Assembly: GCF_036182465.1 (NCBI RefSeq)
Contig: NZ_CP108081.1
Location: forward strand, 682,001-746,000
Direction of reading: 5' to 3'
Length of the DNA stretch: 64,000 nucleotides
Source: Streptomyces sp. NBC_00258
GTDB taxonomy: Bacteria > Actinomycetota > Actinomycetes > Streptomycetales > Streptomycetaceae
The position numbers and the translations under genes were made by a program. Below the pieces are notes generated by a model. That model was not told where the DNA came from. It worked only from the letters and a program-made list of their open reading frames with translations, and ran no database searches. This document shows, piece by piece, positions 33,060 through 41,168 of the stretch; positions within the stretch are counted from its first letter, which is position 1, and each line of letters begins with the position of its first letter.

Positions 33060-33442
33060 GGCAGGGGCTGTGGGAGCTCATCGCGAGACGCTGTACCGGC
33101 GGCTGCACACGCTGCGCACGGACGCGGAGGCCGCATATCGGGCGCAGCAACCGTGGAGGTCTGCAGCTGGCGCTGCAGAAGCAGGTGCGCTTGACCGGGC
33201 TGCCTGGTATGGACAGGTTCGAGGGGAAGGTGGCCTCGCGGTGGGCGCCCATACAGTTGGACGGTTTCAGCGTGCCGCGGTCGGACAGCTTCGAGCAGGT
33301 GCTGGCCGTCATCGCCGTCTGGGAGTCCTGGACCGGGGCCAGCACGCTGGATCCTGATGGGCACGTCCGGCAGGCGTGGCTGAAGGGTGCGGCGCGTAAG
33401 GACTGGCAGCGGCTGCTGGAGAGCGCGAATAACAGCGCCTAA
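33060..33442 (+). pseudogene. hypothetical gene remnant, frameshifted
   Basis: One frame reads RETLYRRLHTLRTDAEAAYR around 33085-33170. A second frame continues with VRLTGLPGMDRFEGKVASRW and DSFEQVLAVIAVWESWTGAS to a stop at 33442. A frame change near 33175 is needed to join them. Unrecognised. Confidence 0.35.
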
Positions 33443-33627
33443 CAGAATGAGGTGACGCTGCTGTCGCTCCAGGTAGGAGATGGGTGTCCGGCGCTGCCGC
33501 ACGGCGCCAGTACCGTCCGAGCTATGAGGTTGCCTGAGTCCGCTGCTGCCGCACGTGCCCAGTTCCCTCGACGTCGAGCTCTATGAGTATCTGTACGGGT
33601 AGCAGCGGTTCGTGCAGCTAGCGAATC

Positions 33628-34446
33628 ATGGCCGTCATGGCGACCACCTTATGGATCGTGATACTCGTCCTGGCTGTTCTTCTGGCTACTGTCGCTGCGA
33701 CCTGGCTCGGTTCGCCGGCTCTGAGCCGACAGCAGAGATCCTGGATACGCCGCGTGATCGGCTTACCTTTCACTATCGTCTTGGTGCTTGTTCTCGCAGC
33801 GTGCGGGCGCGCGACCAGCGAGAAGACCGTGCGCAAACTGGCTGGCAGCCCAGAAGCCCTGAAGGCGCGGCAGGAGGCGGAGTTGGCCAGCCGGGACATC
33901 ATCGCCGTCTGGGACGCCGAAACGCCGCTCACGCTAGGGCTGGTTGTTCTGGAAGATGTGTGCGTTGGCGGGAGCGCGCCGGAGTGGCTCTTTCCAACAG
34001 GTGCCGACAAGTACAAGATCAAGTGCACCATGTCCGTTGCTGCCTACTTTGGAGCAGATCCCCGCAGGATGGCCGACACCATCGACGGAGTGCTCAGCGC
34101 GGGAGACCGCACGGGACCTTCCATCCCCTTCGACCACGAATTCCACTACGCGCGCACAGTCGTCGACTACGACCGCGGGAAAACAGGCAACCCAGAAGGA
34201 CCTGGGACCTGGGAACCAATGCAGTTGTCCGGCGGAACCACTCTCACCCTCAGCTGGGACCAGGTGCGCAGTGGGCACACAGGTCAGCTGATTGAAGAGC
34301 CACGCCCATGCAGCCCCCATGAGCCGCCGGTGCAACGTTGCCTCAGAGAGCCCACCTCGACCAGCGTGGTGGATCTTCGACGCGAGTACGGGATGGTCTT
34401 CAAGATCACTATGCCCGTCAAGAACTACTTCACCGTCTGGAAGTAG
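33628..34446 (+). CDS. membrane protein of unknown function
   Basis: A 272-residue protein with two N-terminal hydrophobic helices (about 5-27 and 42-60), the second ending VLVLAACG, which resembles a lipobox but is too far from the start to be a standard signal. The remainder is an extracytoplasmic-type domain with several cysteines (LEDVCVGG, KCTMSVAA, RPCSPHE, QRCLREP). The ATG could be 33628 or 33637; no clear ribosome site. It is followed directly by an IS element. Unrecognised. Confidence 0.6.
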   Translation: MAVMATTLWIVILVLAVLLATVAATWLGSPALSRQQRSWIRRVIGLPFTIVLVLVLAACGRATSEKTVRKLAGSPEALKARQEAELASRDIIAVWDAETPLTLGLVVLEDVCVGGSAPEWLFPTGADKYKIKCTMSVAAYFGADPRRMADTIDGVLSAGDRTGPSIPFDHEFHYARTVVDYDRGKTGNPEGPGTWEPMQLSGGTTLTLSWDQVRSGHTGQLIEEPRPCSPHEPPVQRCLREPTSTSVVDLRREYGMVFKITMPVKNYFTVWK

Positions 34447-34472
34447 CCAGATTGGTCTCACGGGCCGACATC

Positions 34473-35354
34473 GGCCTTCACAGTGAGCCGATCTGTCGAT
34501 GGGTGATGAGACAGCAGGCGAGTTTGAGGAAGGCTTCATGGATGTCGGCTCGGCGTTCCCAGCGGATGCGGAGGCGTTTGAAGCCGTGGAGCCAGGCGCA
34601 GCTGCGTTCGACGACCCAACGATATTTGCCCAGTCCGGTGCCATGGAGGGTGCCGCGGCGGGCCATGGCCGGGACGATGCGGCGTTGCCGGACCTGATCG
34701 CGGTAGATGTCGTGGTCGTACCCGCGGTCGGCGAAGAGTGAGTCCGGCCTACGTCGCGGATGCCCGACCCGGCCCCTGATAGGTGGGATGGCGTCGATCA
34801 GCGGCAGGAGCTGGGTGACGTCGTTGCGGTTGCCGCCCGTGAGGATCACGGCAAGCGGAGTGCCGTGTCCGTCGGTGATCAGATGGTGTTTCGATCCGGT
34901 TCGGCCACGATCGACCGGACTCGGTCCCGTCTGGCTCCCCCTTTTACGGCTCGCACGTGGCTGGAGTCGACCACCGCACGCGACCAGTCGAGACGGGCCG
35001 CCGCGTTGAGCTCGGCCAGCAGCACTTCATGCAGCTGCTGCCAGACGCCGGCCTCGTTCCAGTCCCGCAGCCGACGCCAGCACGTCATGCCAGACCCGAA
35101 GCCCAACTCCTTCGGCAGGTACTCCCACTGGATGCCGGTGTGCAGCACGAAGAGGATGCCGCACAACACCTGCCGGTCGGGCAGCGACTTGCGTCCAGGG
35201 TGCCGAAACCGACGCTTCTTGCGCGGCAGCAGGGGCTCGATTCGCTCCCACAGGTCATCTGACACGATCCACGGCGAAGTCCCCATGCCCAGACAACGCC
35301 CAACTCCTGACGCGGACACGGCCAACAGCGCCGATCCGCGTCATTGTGTTAGCC
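34473..35354. mobile_element. IS5-type insertion sequence, apparently complete
   Basis: About 882 bp. Ends share an imperfect inverted repeat, GGC(C/T)(T/A)(T/A)CACA(G/A)TGA, at 34473-34486 and 35341-35354 (complement). The transposase stop lies inside the left repeat, as is common for this group. Confidence 0.65.
34478..35286 (-). CDS. IS5-type transposase made by -1 frameshifting
   Basis: The first frame (MGTSPWIVSDDLWERIEPLL... to HVRAVKGG) carries the DUF4096-like helix-turn-helix region and first Asp (AVVDSSHV). At the slippery run AAAAGGGGG near 34938-34946 a -1 shift continues SQTGPSPVDRGRTGSKHHLI and leads into the second frame with SLFADRGYDHD and RWVVERSCAWLHGFKRLRIR, completing the DDE core. 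Both parts are otherwise undamaged, so this copy may be active. Confidence 0.8.
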
Positions 35355-35428
35355 GTTGTAAGGAGAACTTCGACGCGCGGCGTCGGAGTGCAGAGCCGTC
35401 CGGGGCGGAAGCTGAGGCGGACACTGCC

Positions 35429-36277
35429 ATGGCCCGGTTCCGCGAGCGGCTGGTGGCGTGGTGGCGCAGCCATTCCGTGAAGAGACGGGCGCTCGGGCTG
35501 ACGGCCGTAGCGGTCGTGGTGACGCTGGCAATGTTACTGATCAGGCCCTATTTTGGAGCTTCGGATGAACCATCCTCAGGAAATACCCCCACAAAGACCC
35601 CCACGGATACGAGCAAGATAGAAAACCTGGGATTTACCGTAGCCGTATCAGACAAGTCATACAGGGCCATCCTTCCTCTTCGGAATCCTCAAAAAAAGGA
35701 ACAATTTATCGACGAGGTAGAACTCATTGTCACGTTTGGCGGCCCAGCTTGCGCAGAAATTCCTCAAATACTCGTCTACGATATCCAATCAGCGATTACG
35801 GTGGATCCCTCAGGGAAAATAAAGCAAGGGTCAGTTTCCGCCGAATCCGGGCTGGCGAAAGGGTTCACGACCCCCGCGTCTGGGGAACTCAATTGGGGGT
35901 GCGGAATAGATCAATTGCAGTTGCGTTTCCGGCCTCCGGGTGCCATTCTTGCGCAACAGTCAACTACTCCCATCCAAATAGACGTTCCCCGGAAGCTCAC
36001 TGTAACCAAGATGATCAACGGTACTGATGGTTTTGACATGGAAACCGCCGAGTTGCCTTCGATAAGTAGTCCATACTCCAGCTACGTCGCCTTCCATGCG
36101 ATCTCCACTACCAAATCCGGGGATAGGACTAGTTCATGCTTTCTACTGGCAGCGAGCGATCATAAACCCGGAACTGGACCCCAGGGCTGTGATACTAAAA
36201 TCGGCCAAACCCCGGTCTTTTGGAGGCAAAAATACGGACCGAATCAGAGTTGGCTGAAGTATGAGAAAGTCAGCTGA
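35429..36277 (+). CDS. membrane-anchored protein of unknown function, AT-rich
   Basis: A 282-residue protein with a short cytoplasmic start, one membrane helix about 25-45 (LGLTAVAVVVTLAMLLIRPY), a Thr/Pro/Ser linker and a beta-rich outer domain with four or more cysteines (GGPACAEIP, NWGCGIDQ, TSSCFLLA, PQGCDTK). From about 35560 to 36270 the DNA is visibly richer in A and T than its surroundings, with codons such as ATA, AAA and AGA that are rare in this genome. This suggests recent transfer. Start ATG 35429, without a clear ribosome site. Its 5' flank is the IS at 34473. Confidence 0.65.
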   Translation: MARFRERLVAWWRSHSVKRRALGLTAVAVVVTLAMLLIRPYFGASDEPSSGNTPTKTPTDTSKIENLGFTVAVSDKSYRAILPLRNPQKKEQFIDEVELIVTFGGPACAEIPQILVYDIQSAITVDPSGKIKQGSVSAESGLAKGFTTPASGELNWGCGIDQLQLRFRPPGAILAQQSTTPIQIDVPRKLTVTKMINGTDGFDMETAELPSISSPYSSYVAFHAISTTKSGDRTSSCFLLAASDHKPGTGPQGCDTKIGQTPVFWRQKYGPNQSWLKYEKVS

Positions 36278-36530
36278 GGTCGGGCGCGAGCACGAAGCCC
36301 GCGTAGCCGATGAACCGTAACGGTCCGTCGGACTCTTGACCGCTCTCCTCCAGCAACTCGCGTGCGGCCGCCTGGCGGGGGGATTCCCCTTTCTCCACAC
36401 ACCCTCCGGGCGAAGCAGGCGGGTTCGTTGATTTCTGACCGGTGAGTCGCAGGAACCGACGCGTGAGTGGTTCACCGACAGCTATGAGTATGGCGGGTTC
36501 GCGGCGAACGAGCTCGAGGCGAGCGGTCCG
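36270..36530 (-). pseudogene. Nudix hydrolase, 5'-truncated
   Basis: The minus-strand frame RREPAILIAVGEPLTRRFLR, LTGQKSTNPPASPGG, then the Nudix box (GCVEKGESPRQAAARELLEE then SGQ) is a perfect GX5EX7REUXEEXGU match. The protein ends GYAGFVLAPDLS. An in-frame TGA lies just before LELVRREP, and no start codon follows it, so the 5' end is lost or frameshifted. Its stop overlaps the end of the opposite-strand gene. Confidence 0.65.
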
Positions 36531-36677
36531 TCATCGCTGCGGTGTGTCTGGCCGGTCGGCGATCTGGGTGCCGTGGTCGGAACGCGCTTGACCTTGACGC
36601 TAGGTCAACCCTCCATCCTTCCGGGAGGAGCATCCGCGCAGCCGCCTGGAACAGCTCCGCGAAGGAGGCAGACGACC

Positions 36678-37487
36678 ATGACAGCCCAATCGATCGCCGA
36701 TCCGGCGATTCGCGTGCAAGGTCTCAAGAAGTCGAACGGGAAGCTCGAAGTGCTGCGCGGTGTGGACTTCGACGTGGTACCGGGCAGCATCTTCGCCCTG
36801 CTCGGCTCCAACGGGGCGGGCAAGACCACGACCGTGAGGATCCTCGCCACGCTCCTGAAAGCGGAGGCGGGGGCGGCGAGCGTCAATGGCTTCGACGTTG
36901 CCACGCAACCGACGAACGTGCGGGAGTCCATCAGCCTCACCGGGCAGTTCGCGGCCGTCGACGAGATCCTCAGCGGTCGGGAGAACCTCGCTCTCGTCGC
37001 CAGGCTGCGCCACCTCAAGGACCCTGGCGCGATCGCGGATGACCTGCTGAGGCGCTTTTCGCTGAGCGAGGCGGGCGCGCGGCGAGTGTCCACGTATTCC
37101 GGTGGTATGCGCCGCCGACTGGACATCGCGATGAGCCTCATCGGGAATTCGCCGGTGATCTTCCTGGACGAGCCGACGGCCGGACTCGACCCCGAGGCTC
37201 GCATCGAGGTGTGGGATGCGGTCAAGGAACTCGCTGGCCATGGAACGGCGGTGCTGCTCACCACGCAGTACCTGGACGAGGCCGAGCAATTGGCCGACCG
37301 GATCGCGATCCTCCACCAGGGTCGGATCATCGTGAACGGCACCCTCGCCGAGCTCAAGCAGCTCTTCCCGCCCGCCAAGGTCGAGTACGTCGAGAAGCAG
37401 CCGACGCTCGAGGAGATCTTCCTCGCAGTCATCGGGGGCATCGACAAGAGCGACGTCACTGGCACGACAACTGGGGGACGAGGATGA
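36678..37487 (+). CDS. ABC transporter ATP-binding protein (DrrA-like)
   Basis: A 269-residue ATPase of the daunorubicin-resistance type of exporter. Walker A is GSNGAGKTT (43-51), the signature is YSGGMRRRLD, Walker B is VIFLDEPTAGLD, and the switch His is replaced by Gln in LLTTQYLDEAE, as is common in this family. Start ATG 36678 with GAAGGAGG. Its stop overlaps the ATG of what should be the membrane partner, but that gene is truncated and fused to foreign sequence, so the exporter is probably non-functional unless it pairs with a permease elsewhere. Confidence 0.92.
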   Translation: MTAQSIADPAIRVQGLKKSNGKLEVLRGVDFDVVPGSIFALLGSNGAGKTTTVRILATLLKAEAGAASVNGFDVATQPTNVRESISLTGQFAAVDEILSGRENLALVARLRHLKDPGAIADDLLRRFSLSEAGARRVSTYSGGMRRRLDIAMSLIGNSPVIFLDEPTAGLDPEARIEVWDAVKELAGHGTAVLLTTQYLDEAEQLADRIAILHQGRIIVNGTLAELKQLFPPAKVEYVEKQPTLEEIFLAVIGGIDKSDVTGTTTGGRG

Positions 37488-37774
37488 CCGCGTACTTCTT
37501 CAACGACACTGCCGCGCTCACGGGGCGGACCCTGCGCCATGTCACACGCAGCATGGACACCATCATCACGACCGCCATCAACGGCCTGCTGCGGCAGTAC
37601 TTCCCCAAGGGCACCGACCTTTCGGTCCACACTCGCGAGCACCTTGATGCGGTAGCGGCCGAGTTGAACAGCCGCCCTCGCAAGACGCTCGGTTGGGCAA
37701 CGCCAGCTGATCGTCTGCACGAGCTGACGGCTTCTTCGTCGTACTACTTGGGGTCCTCGCTCTCCCAGGGGTAG
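37484..37774 (+). pseudogene. ABC-2 permease start fused to IS30-type transposase tail
   Basis: ATG 37484 overlaps the ATPase stop and encodes a permease-like start (MTAYFFNDTAALTGRTLRHV, TRSMDTIITTAI). Near 37575 the same frame continues as the C-terminus of an IS30-family transposase (NGLLRQYFPKGTDLS, HLDAVAAELNSRPRKTLGWA, TPADRLHELTA). The chimera of 96 residues has no membrane helix. It shows that an IS30-type event removed the permease. Confidence 0.75.
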
Positions 37775-38112
37775 ACGAAGAGGCCAGGCCGGGCGCCCCA
37801 TCCGTCGAGCACCGTGATCAGTTCGGACTCGTCCATGGCGTCAGCGGACCCGATGAGGACTGCTCCGTTGTCGTAGTCGAAGCCATCGATGCGATCACGG
37901 TCGTACTCCCAGTGCTCAAGACGGAAGCTGCGTTCAGCGTCGCTGCGAACCCATCCCTCGCCCTGCGCTTGGGCGTCGGGATCGCTCCTCTTGGGACGGA
38001 CATCCACAAATGCCCGGCGGCCCGGCCTCGACGCTGGAACTTCCGCAACGAGCCTTCTACCGAGGCGGAGTGCGCTCAGTTTGTCCACGGGCCAGCTCGA
38101 TCCGTCGTTCAT
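37744..38112 (-). CDS. hypothetical protein
   Basis: A 122-residue acidic protein (MNDGSSWPVDKLSALRLGRR start, then FRLEHWEYDRDRIDGFDYDN, ITVLDGWGARPGLFVYPWES). Balanced composition supports real coding. Its 3' end overlaps the chimeric gene tail to tail by about 30 bases. No signal peptide. The acidic character and size recall immunity-type proteins, but I cannot assign a family. Confidence 0.6.
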   Translation of the reverse strand: MNDGSSWPVDKLSALRLGRRLVAEVPASRPGRRAFVDVRPKRSDPDAQAQGEGWVRSDAERSFRLEHWEYDRDRIDGFDYDNGAVLIGSADAMDESELITVLDGWGARPGLFVYPWESEDPK

Positions 38113-38314
38113 AAGGCTTCATTCTGGCCTGGTCACCCAAGAGTTGAGTAGCGCGGCCAGTCGGTGACTTCTGGTAGTTGCTCAGCCGACGGCCACCAGC
38201 GAGCAACACCCCGCCGCCGCTACTTACACTGCTCGCACTTGATCAACTCACCGCGTGTTGCAACGATCCCTCGAATCCACCCCCGCTGCCCGACCACGCA
38301 CGGCCACTTGTGGC

Positions 38315-38488
38315 TCACCGGGCGACGATGGGACCGACCACAGCGGCCATGACCGTCACAGCCCCGAACGCCGCCATCAGCGGCTTGTTCCAGGACGGGT
38401 GGCGGTGCACGAGGTAGGCGGCGCCGGCTGCGAGCAACAGCACGACGACGACCAGGAGCAGCGCGACAAGCAGAGCGAGCGTGGACAC
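38315..38488 (-). CDS. small two-helix membrane protein
   Basis: A 57-residue protein from GTG 38488 behind GAGGGGG. Sequence MSTLALLVALLLVVVVLLLA, then HRHPSWNKPLMAAFGAVTVM and a short Arg-ended tail. Two hydrophobic helices with a His/Trp/Lys loop. Function unknown. Confidence 0.65.
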   Translation of the reverse strand: MSTLALLVALLLVVVVLLLAAGAAYLVHRHPSWNKPLMAAFGAVTVMAAVVGPIVAR

Positions 38489-39419
38489 GGGATTCCCCCT
38501 CGGGGTTGGGCACGCCCCGGGTCGGGCGTGCGGTGGTTAGGCGTCAGAAGGTGTTGCTTCTTTGGTGCTTGCGGCCTGTCGAGATGGCTCGACAGCGGTG
38601 GCTCAGGGTGCTGGGTGCGGGGGTTAGCTGCGCAACTCCCCTGTGACCAGGCCATTTACGAAAGGCGCGTTCCTGGTCACGCGGGCAGGCGCCGCAGGCG
38701 TCCCACGCCATCGGGGGACGCCGCCCAGCGACACAACCGGCACCCCGATCCTGGCTCCTACGCGACTCTCATTCGAGGCGCCTGACCTGCGACTTCGTGT
38801 AGGTCAGGCATGAGTGGGTGTCACGGGTGCGGTAGGCGCCCGTACTTGGTCTGGTGGGTCGAGTGCCCGCTCAACGCCTTGAAGGTGGTCGCTCACCTGC
38901 CGAGCACCGGGTCCGGGCGACGACGGCGCAGGTCGCGTCTCTGGTCACGCTCCTGGTCGCGCCTCACGTCGCGTTCCTGGTCGCCGCTCTGGTCACGCCT
39001 CTGGTCGCATCGGAGCTCCGGCGAGATGACGGGAAACTGCAGCTCGCAGGGCTTGCTACGGAGTGATCGGTATGCCGACTACTTCCCTGAGAGACCTCGG
39101 GCGAGTCGATCGCCTGACGCCCGGACCGTGCAACCGATGCAACAGGGTGGGGAGGGCCCGGCTCCCTCGCCTGCTCGCCGGCGTAGAGCGCGGAGTGCAG
39201 CCTCGTGCGGCGGGTGCTGCGCCGACGCAGCACCCGCCGGAAGTTCACCTCGCACGCGAGGGAATCCGGACTGTCGACTGTCGCGCAGCCTGCGCCATGG
39301 GTGCCGGCCCCGGAGCGCGGGCTGTGACAACAGCGGTGACGGGACCGGCGACACGACGCTGTGAGGGGAGCAACGCGTGGCAGCCGCCGCCTCTCCAGCA
39401 GAAGCAGAGGGCCCAGGGT
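38489..39419. other. gene-poor region containing a 12-bp tandem repeat
   Basis: No frame has both a start and natural composition. The only clear structure is the seven-copy repeat at 38929-39012. Confidence 0.45.
38929..39012. repeat. seven copies of a 12-bp tandem repeat
   Basis: Imperfect units of the form CTGGTC(A/G)CGC(T/C)(T/C). Read on the plus strand one frame gives a hydrophobic LV-x-x repeat; on the minus strand one frame gives a charged RDQx repeat (RDQERDQRRD). Neither frame has a supported gene start. Confidence 0.8.
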
Positions 39420-39644
39420 TCAAGCGGCGAAGCCGATGTACTCGTACTGACCCCGCTGCGAGCCGAGGTCGACGACCTGGTCCACCCAGGCATCATCCAG
39501 CTCCTGGTCGTCGCCCGCCGCTCCCGCGCCGACGATCCGGTCCCGGCGCCGGACGTTCATCGTGCAGAACTCCACCGCCCGCTGGCGCCGGTGGTCCTGC
39601 TCGTCTGCGGCATGCGTGGCCGGGGCCCGGTCGTGTGTAGGCAC
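39420..39644 (-). CDS. hypothetical protein
   Basis: A 74-residue charged protein from GTG 39644 (RRQRAVEFCTMNVRRRDRIV, AGDDQELDDAWVDQVVDLGS). Natural composition and an acidic C-terminal half; no membrane segment. No convincing ribosome site. Unrecognised. Confidence 0.4.
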   Translation of the reverse strand: MPTHDRAPATHAADEQDHRRQRAVEFCTMNVRRRDRIVGAGAAGDDQELDDAWVDQVVDLGSQRGQYEYIGFAA

Positions 39645-39742
39645 GTTCTGAAGCGATTGCCCTCCAGTTGACCTTCACCTTGGGGCAGCCCACAGCATCA
39701 GTGAAGCCAAGCGCGTGCTTGGCATGAGGAGGAGCGATCGGC

Positions 39743-39907
39743 ATGCGCTTCGAGTTGCACCAGTCCCGCTCTCAGGAGCTCATCCGGGAAGCCGAGGAAT
39801 ACCGACTCGCGCAACAAGTCAGGAAAGCCCCATCGGCTCCCCGGGCCACGGCAGCCCCCACGTCACGACCGATTCCACGGCGCCTGCTGGCCTGGCTCCG
39901 CGGGTGA
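39743..39907 (+). CDS. small hypothetical protein
   Basis: A 54-residue protein with a clear GAGGAGGAG site before ATG 39743. The N-terminal half is an amphipathic helix (RFELHQSRSQELIREAEEYR) and the C-terminus is basic (RPIPRRLLAWLRG). It could associate with a membrane or nucleic acid. Unrecognised. Confidence 0.6.
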   Translation: MRFELHQSRSQELIREAEEYRLAQQVRKAPSAPRATAAPTSRPIPRRLLAWLRG

Positions 39908-39952
39908 ACGTCGCGGCGCCTCGCCCTGCCCACAGCTATCTGGGACAGGACA

Positions 39953-40112
39953 TCAGCGGCCCGCGCCGAATTCCCGCAGGCTTGCCACCAGTTGCCGGTC
40001 GGGCCGGGCGACGATGACGGACGCCCCGGGTGTACGTGCGGCGAGCCGGTTGACCTCACTCTCCAGGCGGTCGGTGGGTGCCAGGGCGCGCAGACCGGTG
40101 TTCGCTTGCCGT
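39953..40112 (-). pseudogene. 3' fragment of an unidentified gene
   Basis: The frame ANTGLRALAPTDRLESEVNR, LAARTPGASVIVARPDRQLV ends in a stop at 39953. It has natural alpha/beta composition but no start; the upstream sequence belongs to another gene's tail. Truncated remnant. Confidence 0.45.
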
Positions 40113-40134
40113 CGCTAGCAGCTGCAGTAGCCGG

Positions 40135-40347
40135 TCATGCCGCGTCGGCGACCCGCCGATGCCCAGACTCGTTGCCGCCTGCCGTATGGGAGCCCGTGCG
40201 CGGAACGAGGGACAAATGGCGCCTGGTCCTGGCGTGGCGCGCGGGCTGCGGGGGTGCAGGTTGCCTGAGCAGCCACTCCTCGTAGCGTCCGAGTGCAAGT
40301 ACCAGGCACAGCAGCCCCGGGGGCAGCAGGAAAGCGGCGAAGACCAC
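40135..40347 (-). CDS. small membrane protein
   Basis: A 70-residue protein from GTG 40347 behind AGAGGAG. One strong N-terminal helix (FAAFLLPPGLLCLVLALGRY) with a basic cytoplasmic tail. Function unknown. Confidence 0.55.
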   Translation of the reverse strand: MVFAAFLLPPGLLCLVLALGRYEEWLLRQPAPPQPARHARTRRHLSLVPRTGSHTAGGNESGHRRVADAA

Positions 40348-40517
40348 GAGAACTCCTCTGGAAGGACGGCTCCTTCCGTTCGGGTAGCCCGCCCGGCCGA
40401 ACGGAAAGCCTGGCCGCGCGAAGGAAGCGTGACCATTACGTGTGGACGGCGTGTCTGGCGGCTGCCCGTCGGTGGGCGGCAAGCATGCATGCGCCGCGAC
40501 GGTGCAGCATGCAGCCC

Positions 40518-40700
40518 GCCCTCGGCGTGCTCCACGTAGAACGGGTCGACGTAGGTCCGCAGCACCAGGTCACGGGAGCCTCCGTCCCGCGTCCCGATGG
40601 TCAGCCGCCGCATCTCGGCGGTGATGCCGCCGCGCAGCGCCACGGCCTTGACGATCCGCTCGCCGGCCTCCAGGTGCCGGCTCACCCAAGTCGGTGTCAA
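40518..40700 (-). pseudogene. phosphotransferase (APH family) 5' fragment
   Basis: About 61 residues match the N-terminal lobe of aminoglycoside-phosphotransferase-family enzymes (VKAVALRGGITAEMRRLTIG, RDLVLRTYVDPFYVEHAEG). After that point the frame loses homology. The ATP-binding lobe is partial and the catalytic HxDxxxxN region is missing, so it is inactive. Confidence 0.55.
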
Positions 40701-41127
40701 CGGCCGACAGCTGCCGCCTCATCGTGGTTCATCACCGTGCCACCTCATCATCCGGACGGCGGCACGCGCGAAGGTCATGATCGGCCCCGACGGCGCATTC
40801 GGGATCGATGCCTATTGCCGGACTCCGCTGCATGCCGGCCCAGACGGATGGGTGGAGTCCTGGGCGCCGGCCGCGCATGCCGGTCGCCGGGCCAAGGCCG
40901 TGACAAAGATCAAAGGGAAGGCGTCGATCCTTGGACCTCGCCTTTACGCATCAAGTCCTGGAACCCTGCCATGACCTCGCGAGCTGTTACCTCCAGAGTC
41001 GCCGGCGCGGCCTTGAGACGCTCGGGCTAAAACTCGCGATGGTGTGCGCGTCCGCCGTACTCATCACAAGAAGCGTACGAGGATCGCGTCGGGCCGGGAG
41101 GATCCCGGAGCAAACCCGCTCGTGGGC
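40701..41127. other. intergenic, no supported gene
   Basis: No frame with a credible start and composition. Confidence 0.4.
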
Positions 41128-41165
41128 GGGCTCCGTTCGGCAGCCAGGGCCGGCGAACGGAGCCC
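41128..41165 (-). terminator. hairpin after the dehydrogenase gene
   Basis: 12-bp perfect arms (41128-41139 and 41154-41165) beginning four bases after the stop at 41169 on the minus strand. Confidence 0.7.
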
Positions 41166-41168
41166 GGG

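Noticed and set aside
38929..39012. CRISPR-like array
   Set aside because: The units are directly adjacent 12-mers with no unique spacers and no cas genes.
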